Shown piece by piece: positions 9,408 to 17,696 of a DNA stretch of 64,000 bases (position 1 is its first letter; every line of letters starts with the position of its first letter). The stretch spans positions 32,371 to 96,370 of the forward strand of contig CANHCY010000003.1 of NCBI GenBank assembly GCA_947459295.1, written 5' to 3'. Origin of the DNA: Chitinophagaceae bacterium. Lineage in GTDB: Bacteria > Bacteroidota > Bacteroidia > Chitinophagales > Chitinophagaceae. Made by a program: the position numbers and the translations under genes. A model generated the notes under the pieces. That model had not been told where the DNA came from, ran no database searches, and saw only the letters and a program-made list of their open reading frames with translations.

Positions 9408-10324
9408 TGCGCTATTTGTTAATCATCCTTTTTATGTCTGCATCTTCCTTAACTATGGCACAGCAAGAGTTTTCTATTTTTGAAGGCCCAGTACCTAATG
9501 CGCTGCCGTGTAATAAAGAAGAAGTGGTTAGCAAAAATGCTACTGGTAAAACGGTAATTGCAAATGTTACAAACCCGTCGGTTACGGTGTTTAAGCCAGC
9601 TAAACAAGATCCGAGTAAAACGGCTTTAATTGTGTGTCCTGGCGGAGGTTATGCGAGACTTGCTACCGGACATGAAGGGACTGAAGTAGCAGAGGCGTTT
9701 AATAAAATAGGTATTACTGTTTTTGTTTTAAAGTACCGTTTACCTTTTGATAGTTGCATGACTAATAAAGAAATGGTACCACTTCAAGATTTACAACAAA
9801 CCATCAAATTAGTTAGAGATCAATCTGCAAGTTTTGATATTAATCCTAATATGCTTGGTGTGCTTGGATTTTCGGCAGGCGGGCATTTAGCGAGCACGGG
9901 TATTACAAAATTCTCCGAGTCTTATATCGAAAATACGAGCCTTACAAATTTACGACCTGACTTTGGTATACTTGTGTATCCTGTTATTAGCATGGACTCC
10001 ACTATATGTCATAAGGGCTCGAGGGATAATTTGTTGGGCAAAAAAGCGGCTGCTGCAAAAATCAAATTGTTTTCATCGGAGCTTCAAGTAACTGCTCAAA
10101 CGCCGCCTACTTTTTTAGTGCACGCTTCTGATGATAAATCGGTTCCTGTCGAAAATAGTATTCGATTTTATCAGGCCCTCTTAAAAAATAATGTAAAAAC
10201 GGAAATGCACATTTATCAAAATGGTGGTCATGGGTTTGGTTTACAAAACGCCACAACATCCGATAGTTGGTTTGATAGGGTTGCCGCTTGGGTGCAAGTC
10301 AATAAAATGATTGTAGGAAAATAA
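9407..10324 (+). CDS. Secreted alpha/beta-hydrolase, acetyl-esterase-like
   Basis: About 305 residues with a signal peptide (MRYLLIILFMSASSLTMAQ). The frame runs further upstream inside the transporter gene, but the ATG at 9407, overlapping the transporter stop by one base, gives the signal peptide and is the start. Seen: the CPGGGYARLATGHEG oxyanion-hole region, the GFSAGGHLAS nucleophile elbow (Ser156), HASDDKSVPVENS with the probable Asp, and GGHGFGL with the probable His. It resembles Bacteroidota acetyl-xylan-esterase-like hydrolases found in polysaccharide loci. It is the last gene of the lyase-sulfatase operon and ends one base before a convergent gene. Confidence 0.85.
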   Translation: MRYLLIILFMSASSLTMAQQEFSIFEGPVPNALPCNKEEVVSKNATGKTVIANVTNPSVTVFKPAKQDPSKTALIVCPGGGYARLATGHEGTEVAEAFNKIGITVFVLKYRLPFDSCMTNKEMVPLQDLQQTIKLVRDQSASFDINPNMLGVLGFSAGGHLASTGITKFSESYIENTSLTNLRPDFGILVYPVISMDSTICHKGSRDNLLGKKAAAAKIKLFSSELQVTAQTPPTFLVHASDDKSVPVENSIRFYQALLKNNVKTEMHIYQNGGHGFGLQNATTSDSWFDRVAAWVQVNKMIVGK

Positions 10325-10325
10325 A

Positions 10326-10784
10326 TTATTGTTTCTGCTCCTTTTCCATATGTGCTAAAATTTGAAGGATCAATTTATTTTGATTTTCTAAATGCACTAA
10401 AATCGTTTCTATTTCTAGCTCTGCTTTTTTATTGATTAAGTAATCTTCTTCTGCCCTAATTTCTGAATGCTTCGATTGTAAATTTTGCCCAACCATAATA
10501 AGGGGCATCAAAAATATTTGAAGCATATTTGAAATAAATAACCAGAGTACAAACGCAGGGAATGGATCAAATCTCAAATGAGTAGGTGCTAAAGTATTCC
10601 AGCTTAACCAAATTGCTGTCCAGGCAAAAACAATCATAAAAAAACCCATGGATCCTACTTTTTTAGTGATCCAAAGTGCTAATCTATCTAGTTTAGTAAG
10701 TTTTTCTTTATGTCTAATGTTAGCATTTCTATAGGGTATATGGGATTCCTTCAATTGCTGAAGGCCAGGGTTTGCGTTTTTCAT
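10326..10784 (-). CDS. DUF1003 family membrane protein
   Basis: A 152-residue protein of the DUF1003 family. Seen: two hydrophobic helices (about residues 43-65 and 77-97), the W-N-T-L-A-P segment between them, and a charged coiled-coil C-terminus (EIRAEEDYLINKKAELEIE). Function is unknown. It points against the flanking sugar genes, and its stop lies one base from the esterase stop, so it probably has its own promoter and no direct part in glycan use. Confidence 0.85.
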   Translation of the reverse strand: MKNANPGLQQLKESHIPYRNANIRHKEKLTKLDRLALWITKKVGSMGFFMIVFAWTAIWLSWNTLAPTHLRFDPFPAFVLWLFISNMLQIFLMPLIMVGQNLQSKHSEIRAEEDYLINKKAELEIETILVHLENQNKLILQILAHMEKEQKQ

Positions 10785-10876
10785 AATACAGGCGTATTTA
10801 TGGGTAAAATTAGCTAATAACTGCTGTTATAGTGTTGGCTGACTTCTTTATCTTTAAGTACATTAAGATACTTGCT

Positions 10877-12139
10877 ATGTCACAATCCAATTCAAGACGT
10901 AAATTTTTACGCAGTACCGCTGCAATTGCTGCAGGAGTTACAATTATTCCAAGACAAGTTTTAGGTAGAGGTTTTATAGCCCCTAGTGATCAATTAACCA
11001 AAGGTATTATTGGCCTTGGGGGTATGGGTAGGGGTCATATAGGCCTTGCGGGTACCAGGGTGGTTGCATTATGTGATGTAGATCAAACGCATTTAGCAGC
11101 CGCAGCTAAAATGGTTGGCAGTGGTGTAAAAACAATGCTTGATTATCATGAACTCATTGCGATGCCAGAAGTTGATATCGTGCATATTGCAACGCCTCCA
11201 CACTGGCATGGGATTATGTCTATTGAAGCAGCTAAAGCGGGCAAAGATATTTGGTGTGAAAAACCAATGACAAGAACCATTGGTGAAGGTAAGCGTGTGG
11301 TAGAAGCAGTAAAACAACATGGTAGAATGTTTCGTTTAAATACTTGGTTCAGGTTTCAAGACGAATTTTATGGTATGAAAACAACCGTGAAGCCCATAAA
11401 AAAACTAGTAGAATCTGGCATGCTTGGTTGGCCATTAACAGTAACGGTTAGCAAGCATACAGGCTTTGACTGGAAGTTTTATTGGGTAGGAAAAACAGGA
11501 CTTGAAGCGCAGCCTGTTCCGCAAACATTAGATTATGACAGATGGCTAGGTCCTGCGCCCTATAAGCCTTATAACGCACACCGCGTGCATGGAACATTTA
11601 GAGGTTATTGGGATTATGATGGTGGTGGACTTGGAGATATGGGTCAGCACTATTTAGATCCTATTCAATATTTCTTAGGTAAAGATCATACCAGTCCAGT
11701 AAAAGTGGAAGTAGATGCAGATCAACAACATCCGGATGCTTGTGGTACGTTCAGAAAAATCATTTACACCTATGACGATGGTTGTAAAATTATATTAGAT
11801 GGTGAAGCCAAAGATGAATCGGTGGCATACATTGAAGGTCCAGAAGGCAAATTGTTTGCTGGTTTTAAATCAACCATTCCTAATTTAAAAGAAAAGTTAG
11901 CGTTGCTGCCAGACCCTGTTCCTCAAGTAACTGACTTTTTAGAATCCGTAAAATATAGAACACCATTTGCACTCAATGAGTCCAATGGGCATAGGTCTTG
12001 TACCATTATTAACCTGGGTAAAATTGCATTGCAGTTAGGACGCACATTAAATTTTAATCCTGAAACACAAGAATTTTTTGGTGATGACGAAGCCAATAAA
12101 ATGATTAACCCACCTATGCGTGCACCATGGGGTATCTAG
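10877..12139 (+). CDS. Tat-exported Gfo/Idh/MocA family sugar oxidoreductase
   Basis: A 420-residue NAD(P)-dependent oxidoreductase. The N-terminus carries a twin-arginine signal (S-R-R-K-F-L followed by a hydrophobic stretch), so the protein is probably exported folded with bound cofactor. Seen: the Rossmann motif GLGGMGRGHIGL, the ALCDVD strand end, CEKPMTR (the EKP catalytic-lysine motif) and GGGLGDMGQHYLDP in the C-terminal domain. Relatives oxidise or reduce sugars at C3 or act as retaining glycosidases through keto intermediates (GH109-like). The frame extends back to a TTG at 10832, but the ATG at 10877 places the Tat motif correctly. A DUF1080 protein follows 29 bases downstream and is a natural partner. 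Confidence 0.88.
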   Translation: MSQSNSRRKFLRSTAAIAAGVTIIPRQVLGRGFIAPSDQLTKGIIGLGGMGRGHIGLAGTRVVALCDVDQTHLAAAAKMVGSGVKTMLDYHELIAMPEVDIVHIATPPHWHGIMSIEAAKAGKDIWCEKPMTRTIGEGKRVVEAVKQHGRMFRLNTWFRFQDEFYGMKTTVKPIKKLVESGMLGWPLTVTVSKHTGFDWKFYWVGKTGLEAQPVPQTLDYDRWLGPAPYKPYNAHRVHGTFRGYWDYDGGGLGDMGQHYLDPIQYFLGKDHTSPVKVEVDADQQHPDACGTFRKIIYTYDDGCKIILDGEAKDESVAYIEGPEGKLFAGFKSTIPNLKEKLALLPDPVPQVTDFLESVKYRTPFALNESNGHRSCTIINLGKIALQLGRTLNFNPETQEFFGDDEANKMINPPMRAPWGI

Positions 12140-12168
12140 TATTTTAAATTATCGACAAATCAATCACC

Positions 12169-14292
12169 ATGAAAAAAATATTTTCAGCTTTTATTATAGC
12201 AGCCTTTTTTTTAGTTAGCAGTAGTAATTCATTTGCGCAAGGCAATGCTGCATCTGTAGCGGCAACCGTTGCAAAAATGCAGGCTTGGCAAAAAGCAGAC
12301 TGGGCATCGTTTTTTAATGTCTTTAATAGCACAGAAGCTGGTACTAATGCACCTCACGTAAAAGCGATGTATGAACTTGATGCTTATTTACATGCAGCTG
12401 CGACTGATAAAGACCTGTCTAATAAAGCAGCTAGTGTTGTAATTAGTGCGCTGGAGCAATTAAAAGATGTGCAAGAAAAAAATATTTTAGTGCGTTCTTA
12501 TTTAATTGAAAGACTTGGTTATGTAGGTTCTGATAAAGCTATTAAAATAATTGCAAGCTATATTGAGGTGCCAACATTTGCTGATGTAGCGGCTATGTCA
12601 CTTGCTACGCTTCATACAAAAAAATCATTAGCTGCACTAGATGCTGCTTTAACAAAAGCATCTGTTGCCACAAAGCCTGCCATAGAAGCAGCTATTAAGC
12701 ATTCAAACAGTGCGTTGCCCGCAATGCAGGCAGTTGCATTAACACCCGCTAAAGCAGTTCATCCCGCGCAGAGGTTGTTGGATTTGCAAGATCAAATGGA
12801 AGTTGCAAAAAGCCCAACGGCTCAAAAAGAAATTATTATAGAAGCTGGCAAAGTAAATAAACTAGGTGCGCTCATGTTTGCTGCTAAATACTTAGAAACG
12901 CCAGCGCTACAATCTGATGCAGCACTTGTAGTTGCTAAGTTAGCACTTGCCAATCCGGATTTTAAAGGTCCGATGGTAAGACCTGTTGTGCAAAAAGCAC
13001 TTGCTTTATTAAGAGGCGAGGATAGTGCTATTGTAGCTAATAAGTTAGCGTATCATATTAAGGCTATGCCCTATGATTATGGTTTCGAAAATTTATTTAA
13101 CGGAACAGATTTAACCGGATGGAAAGGCCTTGTTGCCAATCCTATTGCCCGCTCAAAAATGAGTGCGCAACAACTACAGGATGCACAATCCAAAGCAGAT
13201 GAAAAAATAAAGGCTGACTGGGTGGTGAAAGATGGTCTCCTTGTTTTTACAGGACATGGCGATAATTTATGTACGCAAAAACAGTTTGGCGATTTTGAAC
13301 TTTTTGTAGATTGGAAAATCACCGAAAAAGGAGATGCAGGCATTTATTTACGCGGCACACCACAAGTGCAAATTTGGGATACCAGTAGACGTGAAGTAGG
13401 CGCGCAGGTGGGTTCTGGTGGACTGTACAACAATCAAAAAAATGAGCGCCATCCAAAAGTGGTAGCAGATAATAAAATTGGTAGTTGGAACACTTTTCAC
13501 ATCATCATGCGCGGAGCGCAGGTAACGGTTTATTTAAATGGTGTGCTTGTAACAGATAAAGTGGTATTAGAAAATTATTGGGACCGCTCGCTTCCCATTT
13601 TTGTAAAAGAGCAAATTGAATTACAAGCGCATGGTACTTATGTTGCTTACCGTAATATTTATATTAGAGAGCTTCCTAGTAACGAGCCAACCAAACTTTC
13701 AGATTTGGAAAAGCAACAAGGGTTTAAGCAATTATTTGACGGGACCCATTTAGACAATTGGGTGGGCAATAAAGCCGGATATCTTTTGCAAGACGGGTCC
13801 ATTATGGTGAATCCAAAAAGTGCAGGCGGCGGAAATTTATATACCAAAGAGCAGTATTCCGATTTTGAATACCGTTTTGAGTTCCAGTTAACCCCTGGGG
13901 CAAATAATGGGCTTGGCATTCGAGCGCCACTAGAGGGTGATGCCGCTTATGTAGGTATGGAGCTACAAATACTGGATAATGATGCGGACATCTATAAGAA
14001 CTTGAAGCCTTACCAGTACCACGGCTCTATATATGGTGTTGTGCCGGCTAGAAGGGGCTTTCTAAAGCCTACCGGTGAGTGGAATGAGGAAGTTGTTGTG
14101 GTAAAGGGTACCCGTGTAAAAGTGATCTTAAATGGCGAAACCATTACGGATGCTGATATTAAAGAGGCTTCAATAAACGGAACGATGGACCATAACGAGC
14201 ATCCTGGATTAAAGCGAACTTCAGGTCATATTGGCTTTTTAGGCCATGGAGACGTGGTTCGTTTTAGAAATATCAGGATACTGCCCCTGTAA
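12169..14292 (+). CDS. HEAT-repeat plus double DUF1080 (3-keto-glycoside hydrolase) secreted protein
   Basis: A 707-residue secreted protein (signal peptide cut near SFAQG). Residues about 60-300 form an alanine-rich helical region resembling HEAT repeats. Two DUF1080 beta-sandwich domains follow, the first starting near GFENLFNGTDLTGWKG (about 305-500) and the second near GFKQLFDGTHLDNWVG (about 517-707). DUF1080, also called 3-keto-disaccharide hydrolase, cleaves glycosides whose sugar has been oxidised at C3. Its position directly after a Tat-exported oxidoreductase fits a two-step periplasmic reaction: oxidise the sugar, then cut. Two catalytic-type domains in one chain could have different specificities, or one may only bind sugar. 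Confidence 0.87.
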   Translation: MKKIFSAFIIAAFFLVSSSNSFAQGNAASVAATVAKMQAWQKADWASFFNVFNSTEAGTNAPHVKAMYELDAYLHAAATDKDLSNKAASVVISALEQLKDVQEKNILVRSYLIERLGYVGSDKAIKIIASYIEVPTFADVAAMSLATLHTKKSLAALDAALTKASVATKPAIEAAIKHSNSALPAMQAVALTPAKAVHPAQRLLDLQDQMEVAKSPTAQKEIIIEAGKVNKLGALMFAAKYLETPALQSDAALVVAKLALANPDFKGPMVRPVVQKALALLRGEDSAIVANKLAYHIKAMPYDYGFENLFNGTDLTGWKGLVANPIARSKMSAQQLQDAQSKADEKIKADWVVKDGLLVFTGHGDNLCTQKQFGDFELFVDWKITEKGDAGIYLRGTPQVQIWDTSRREVGAQVGSGGLYNNQKNERHPKVVADNKIGSWNTFHIIMRGAQVTVYLNGVLVTDKVVLENYWDRSLPIFVKEQIELQAHGTYVAYRNIYIRELPSNEPTKLSDLEKQQGFKQLFDGTHLDNWVGNKAGYLLQDGSIMVNPKSAGGGNLYTKEQYSDFEYRFEFQLTPGANNGLGIRAPLEGDAAYVGMELQILDNDADIYKNLKPYQYHGSIYGVVPARRGFLKPTGEWNEEVVVVKGTRVKVILNGETITDADIKEASINGTMDHNEHPGLKRTSGHIGFLGHGDVVRFRNIRILPL

Positions 14293-14314
14293 TTTCCCCT
14301 TATACCCTTGATTT

Positions 14315-14329
14315 ACCGGGAACGATTGC
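14315..14329. promoter_or_regulatory. LacI-type operator upstream of susC
   Basis: The 15 bases ACCGGGAACGATTGC are repeated exactly at 21178-21192. On the opposite strand they read GCAATCGTTCCCGGT, which matches 7 of the 8 fixed positions of the LacI-family operator pattern GNAANCGNTTNC with its central CG. The site lies about 98 bases before the susC start, a suitable place for control by the LacI regulator at 20054-21094. Two related cores follow, at 14340-14347 and 14404-14412. Confidence 0.65.
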
Positions 14330-14403
14330 GTAGAAAAATAATCGTTTTTGGCGTAAAGATTGTCTAGATGGGTGTAGCATTGGGCTACGATTTTTAATAT
14401 TTT

Positions 14404-14412
14404 AACGATTGC
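14404..14412. promoter_or_regulatory. Second partial LacI-type half/core site before susC
   Basis: AACGATTGC, the nine-base core of the operator at 14315-14329, recurs here 14 bases before the susC start codon. A further AATCGTTT at 14340-14347 fits AANCGNTT. Several spaced cores in one leader would allow cooperative or looped repressor binding, but each short match alone is weak. Confidence 0.35.
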
Positions 14413-14426
14413 TAAATCAATTACGT

Positions 14427-17400
14427 ATGCGTATGAAAAGTGTATGCCTATACCTGTTATTATTGGTAGGGGTACTAAATTTACTTCCTATTCTTTCTAT
14501 TGCTCAAACCGGTAAGCTTGAAGTTAAAGGTAAAGTTACTTCTAACGACCTTCCTTTAGAAGGCGTAAGTGTTAGGGTTAAAGGTGGAAAAGAAGCGGGC
14601 ACTGTAACCGATAAAAATGGACAATTCAAAATTGTATTGCAAGATGGCAAAAGTAGTTTAACCTTTTCTTACGTAGGTTACACTGATCAAACAGTTGCCG
14701 TAAACAATAAATCTACCATCAATGTTTCACTCAATTCTACTGCTTCAGAAACAGAAGAAGTGGTGGTGATTGGATACCAAACGGTAAAACGTAAAAACGT
14801 ATTAGCATCTATTGCTAGTGTGAGTGCAAAAGATCTAAAAGATATTCCGGTTAACTCTGCTGCTGAAGCATTGAATGGTCGTTTAGCAGGTGTTACTGCA
14901 ACAACTGCCGAAGGTGCTCCGGATGCTGATGTTAGAGTGAGGGTAAGAGGTGGTATGTCAATTACCGGCGATAACTCTCCACTATATATTGTGGACGGGG
15001 TTCAGGTTGAAAATGGATTGTCAGCAATCGCGCCTCAAAATATTCAAAACATTGACGTTTTAAAAGATGCTGCTGCCACCGCTATTTATGGGGCACGTGG
15101 TGCGAATGGTGTAATCGTAATTACCACAAAAAGAGGTAAGCCTGGAAAATTACAAGTAAGCTACAATGGCTTTATTGGCGTAAAGCAACTTGCTAAAAAA
15201 CTAGGTGTTTTATCGCCTGCTGATTATGTTATGTATCAGTCAGAAAGATCTAGAGGATCAAGTACAGACAGTGCAACTTTTGTTAGAAATTTTGGTACCA
15301 CTTGGGATACCTTAAAAAATTATAACAATGTAAATGTTGTTGATTGGCAAGATGAAGTAATGGGACGTACAGGTATAGCGCAAACGCACAACATTACTGC
15401 TTCGGGTGGTGTTAAAAATTTAACTTACAATTTTGGATATACTAGAAACGATGATAAAGCTGTTATTTTAAATTCTACCTACAAAAGAGACTTATTAAAT
15501 TTAAGTGCAGATTATAAATTTAGCAAAAAATTAAAAGCAGCCTTAACAACTCGTTATACCCAAACAGAAGTGAATGGCGCTGGGGTATCTTCTGACCAAG
15601 GCTCTTCATTTTCAAGACTTCGTAACGCCGTTAAGTATAGACCTTTTTTATCTAGCAACCAAGATTTAGAAGATCCAGATCCATTAGCTGATCCAAACGT
15701 TGGTAATGGTCTTAACCTCATTAATCCAATTACACTTGCAGATGCTGAGTACAGAAGAAAGTCAACAGCAGTTGGAAATATTGCATTAAGTGTTACCTAC
15801 AACATTGCTAAAAACTTAACTTTTAAATCTACGGTTGGGTATGATCATTTTAAATTAATGGATAGACAATTTAGTGACTCAATTACACCATATTCAATGA
15901 TATCTGGATCAAGAAAGCCTATTGCGCAGCTTGATACAGCTATTCGTAGAACAATCACAAATTCTAACGTATTAACGTATTCTATTAATAAGTTCAAAGG
16001 CAAACATGATTTTGACTTTTTATTGGGACAAGAAACCTTTGACTATCGAACAGAGTCTTACACACAACTTGTAAGAGGTTTCGCAAATTTCATAACTCCA
16101 GATAATGCATTTGGAAGTTTAGCGAATGGAATTTCATTTACGGGTTATCCTCGTGTAAATAAAACGAGATATACCAATATGTCTTTCTTTAGTAGAATCA
16201 ATTATGCTTATGAAAACAAATATTATGTAACACTTAATGCGAGAGCAGATGGTGCTTCAAAATTTGCGCCAGGAAGACAGTGGGGTCTTTTCCCTTCTGG
16301 ATCTGTTGCATGGAGAGCTAAAAATGAAAATTTCTTAAAAGACAATTCGTTTATTTCTGATCTTAAATTCAGAGCTGGTTATGGTAATGTAGGTAACAAC
16401 CGTATTAACGATTATTTGTTTTTAACAACCTTCAGAAATGATGGAGGTTTATATTATGGGATTAATAACCAGCCTATCAATGCTTTTTATTCTGCTGGCC
16501 TTGTTAATGAAGCGCTTCAGTGGGAGTCGAACGAGAGTAGAAACTTTGGTATGGATTTGAGTATCTTAAATGATCGTATCACTTTCTCTTTAGACATATA
16601 TAATAACCAAGCGAAAAACTTGTTACTCAATGTGCCAATTGCATCAACCTATGGTTACAGTACGCAGTTGCAAAACATTGGTAAAACTTCTAACAGAGGT
16701 GTGGAACTGCAATTGGGTGCTTTAATTGCCAAAAAAAGAGATTTTACTTGGAACGCGAATTTCAATATTTCATTCAATACCAACCGTGTTGAAGCGTTGG
16801 GCCAAAATCAAAATTTATTTTTTCCAGCTGCAAGCTGGGGCGTTTCTGGTCAACCCACCGACTATATCGTAAGAATTGGAGATCCAGTAGGTGCGATGTG
16901 GGGACTTGTTAACGACGGGTTTTATACACTCAATGATTTTGAATACAATACCGCAACGGGTGTTTATACCTTAAGACCAGGCGTAGTAACTGCCTCTGGT
17001 GTTATTGGAACGGTGCAGCCAGGATCTATCAAGTTTAAAGATTTAGATGGCGATGGTGTGATTAATATGGATAAGGATAGAACCATCATTGGTAATCCAA
17101 CACCTAAGTTTACTGGCGGATTAGCACAGCAGTTTACCTACAAAAACTGGGACATGAGCTTATTCTTAAACTTTAGTTATGGCAATGATATATACAATGC
17201 TAATAAAGTTGAGTTCACCAATGGGTATACGCCAAATTCAAACATGTTAGATATTATGGCCAACCGTTGGAAAGTAGTAACACCACAGGGCCAAACCGCA
17301 CAGTGGGTAACTTCTACAGGTCAAGTAATGGGTATTGCACCAGGTGCATTACAGGCGTTAAATGCAAATGCAAATATTTGGCAGCCAATACGTTCGGCAG

Positions 17401-17678
17401 GTGCATTTTTCCCAAGTTCATGGGCAATTGAAGACGGTTCGTTTTTACGTGTCAACAACCTAACAGTGGGATATAGCTTGCCAGTTAAAAATTTAGTTAA
17501 GATGAAGATATCTAAATTAAGATTTTACTTCACGGCTAATAATTTAGCTGTATTTACAAAATACACAGGATATGATCCAGAAGTTAGTGTACGTAATAGC
17601 CCACTAACACCTGGCTTAGATTATTCTGCATATCCAAAAAGTCGCAGTTTTATTTTTGGTGTAAACGCTAACTTTTAA
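14427..17678 (+). CDS. SusC/RagA-type TonB-dependent outer-membrane transporter
   Basis: About 1083 residues, a normal size for SusC. It imports oligosaccharides through the outer membrane using TonB energy. Seen: a signal peptide (cut near SIAQT), a CarboxypepD-regulatory-like domain (about 25-105, KGKVTSNDLPLEGVSVRVKGG), the TonB-box region E110-E-VVVIGYQTVKR, the plug with RVRGGMSITGDNSPLYIVDG and IYGARGANGVIVITTKRG, then the beta-barrel ending in an aromatic residue (NANF). The frame reaches back to a TTG at 14409; ATGs at 14427 and 14433 are more likely starts. It pairs with susD 18 bases downstream and lies behind LacI-type operator sites, so it is probably the pectin-oligosaccharide importer of the locus. 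Confidence 0.96.
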   Translation: MRMKSVCLYLLLLVGVLNLLPILSIAQTGKLEVKGKVTSNDLPLEGVSVRVKGGKEAGTVTDKNGQFKIVLQDGKSSLTFSYVGYTDQTVAVNNKSTINVSLNSTASETEEVVVIGYQTVKRKNVLASIASVSAKDLKDIPVNSAAEALNGRLAGVTATTAEGAPDADVRVRVRGGMSITGDNSPLYIVDGVQVENGLSAIAPQNIQNIDVLKDAAATAIYGARGANGVIVITTKRGKPGKLQVSYNGFIGVKQLAKKLGVLSPADYVMYQSERSRGSSTDSATFVRNFGTTWDTLKNYNNVNVVDWQDEVMGRTGIAQTHNITASGGVKNLTYNFGYTRNDDKAVILNSTYKRDLLNLSADYKFSKKLKAALTTRYTQTEVNGAGVSSDQGSSFSRLRNAVKYRPFLSSNQDLEDPDPLADPNVGNGLNLINPITLADAEYRRKSTAVGNIALSVTYNIAKNLTFKSTVGYDHFKLMDRQFSDSITPYSMISGSRKPIAQLDTAIRRTITNSNVLTYSINKFKGKHDFDFLLGQETFDYRTESYTQLVRGFANFITPDNAFGSLANGISFTGYPRVNKTRYTNMSFFSRINYAYENKYYVTLNARADGASKFAPGRQWGLFPSGSVAWRAKNENFLKDNSFISDLKFRAGYGNVGNNRINDYLFLTTFRNDGGLYYGINNQPINAFYSAGLVNEALQWESNESRNFGMDLSILNDRITFSLDIYNNQAKNLLLNVPIASTYGYSTQLQNIGKTSNRGVELQLGALIAKKRDFTWNANFNISFNTNRVEALGQNQNLFFPAASWGVSGQPTDYIVRIGDPVGAMWGLVNDGFYTLNDFEYNTATGVYTLRPGVVTASGVIGTVQPGSIKFKDLDGDGVINMDKDRTIIGNPTPKFTGGLAQQFTYKNWDMSLFLNFSYGNDIYNANKVEFTNGYTPNSNMLDIMANRWKVVTPQGQTAQWVTSTGQVMGIAPGALQALNANANIWQPIRSAGAFFPSSWAIEDGSFLRVNNLTVGYSLPVKNLVKMKISKLRFYFTANNLAVFTKYTGYDPEVSVRNSPLTPGLDYSAYPKSRSFIFGVNANF

Positions 17679-17696
17679 TTTTATAACACTACAGAT

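Noticed and set aside
10326-10784. DUF1003 gene as part of the glycan system
   Set aside because: It is on the opposite strand, convergent with the esterase gene, and the family is spread widely outside sugar loci, so position alone does not support a role.
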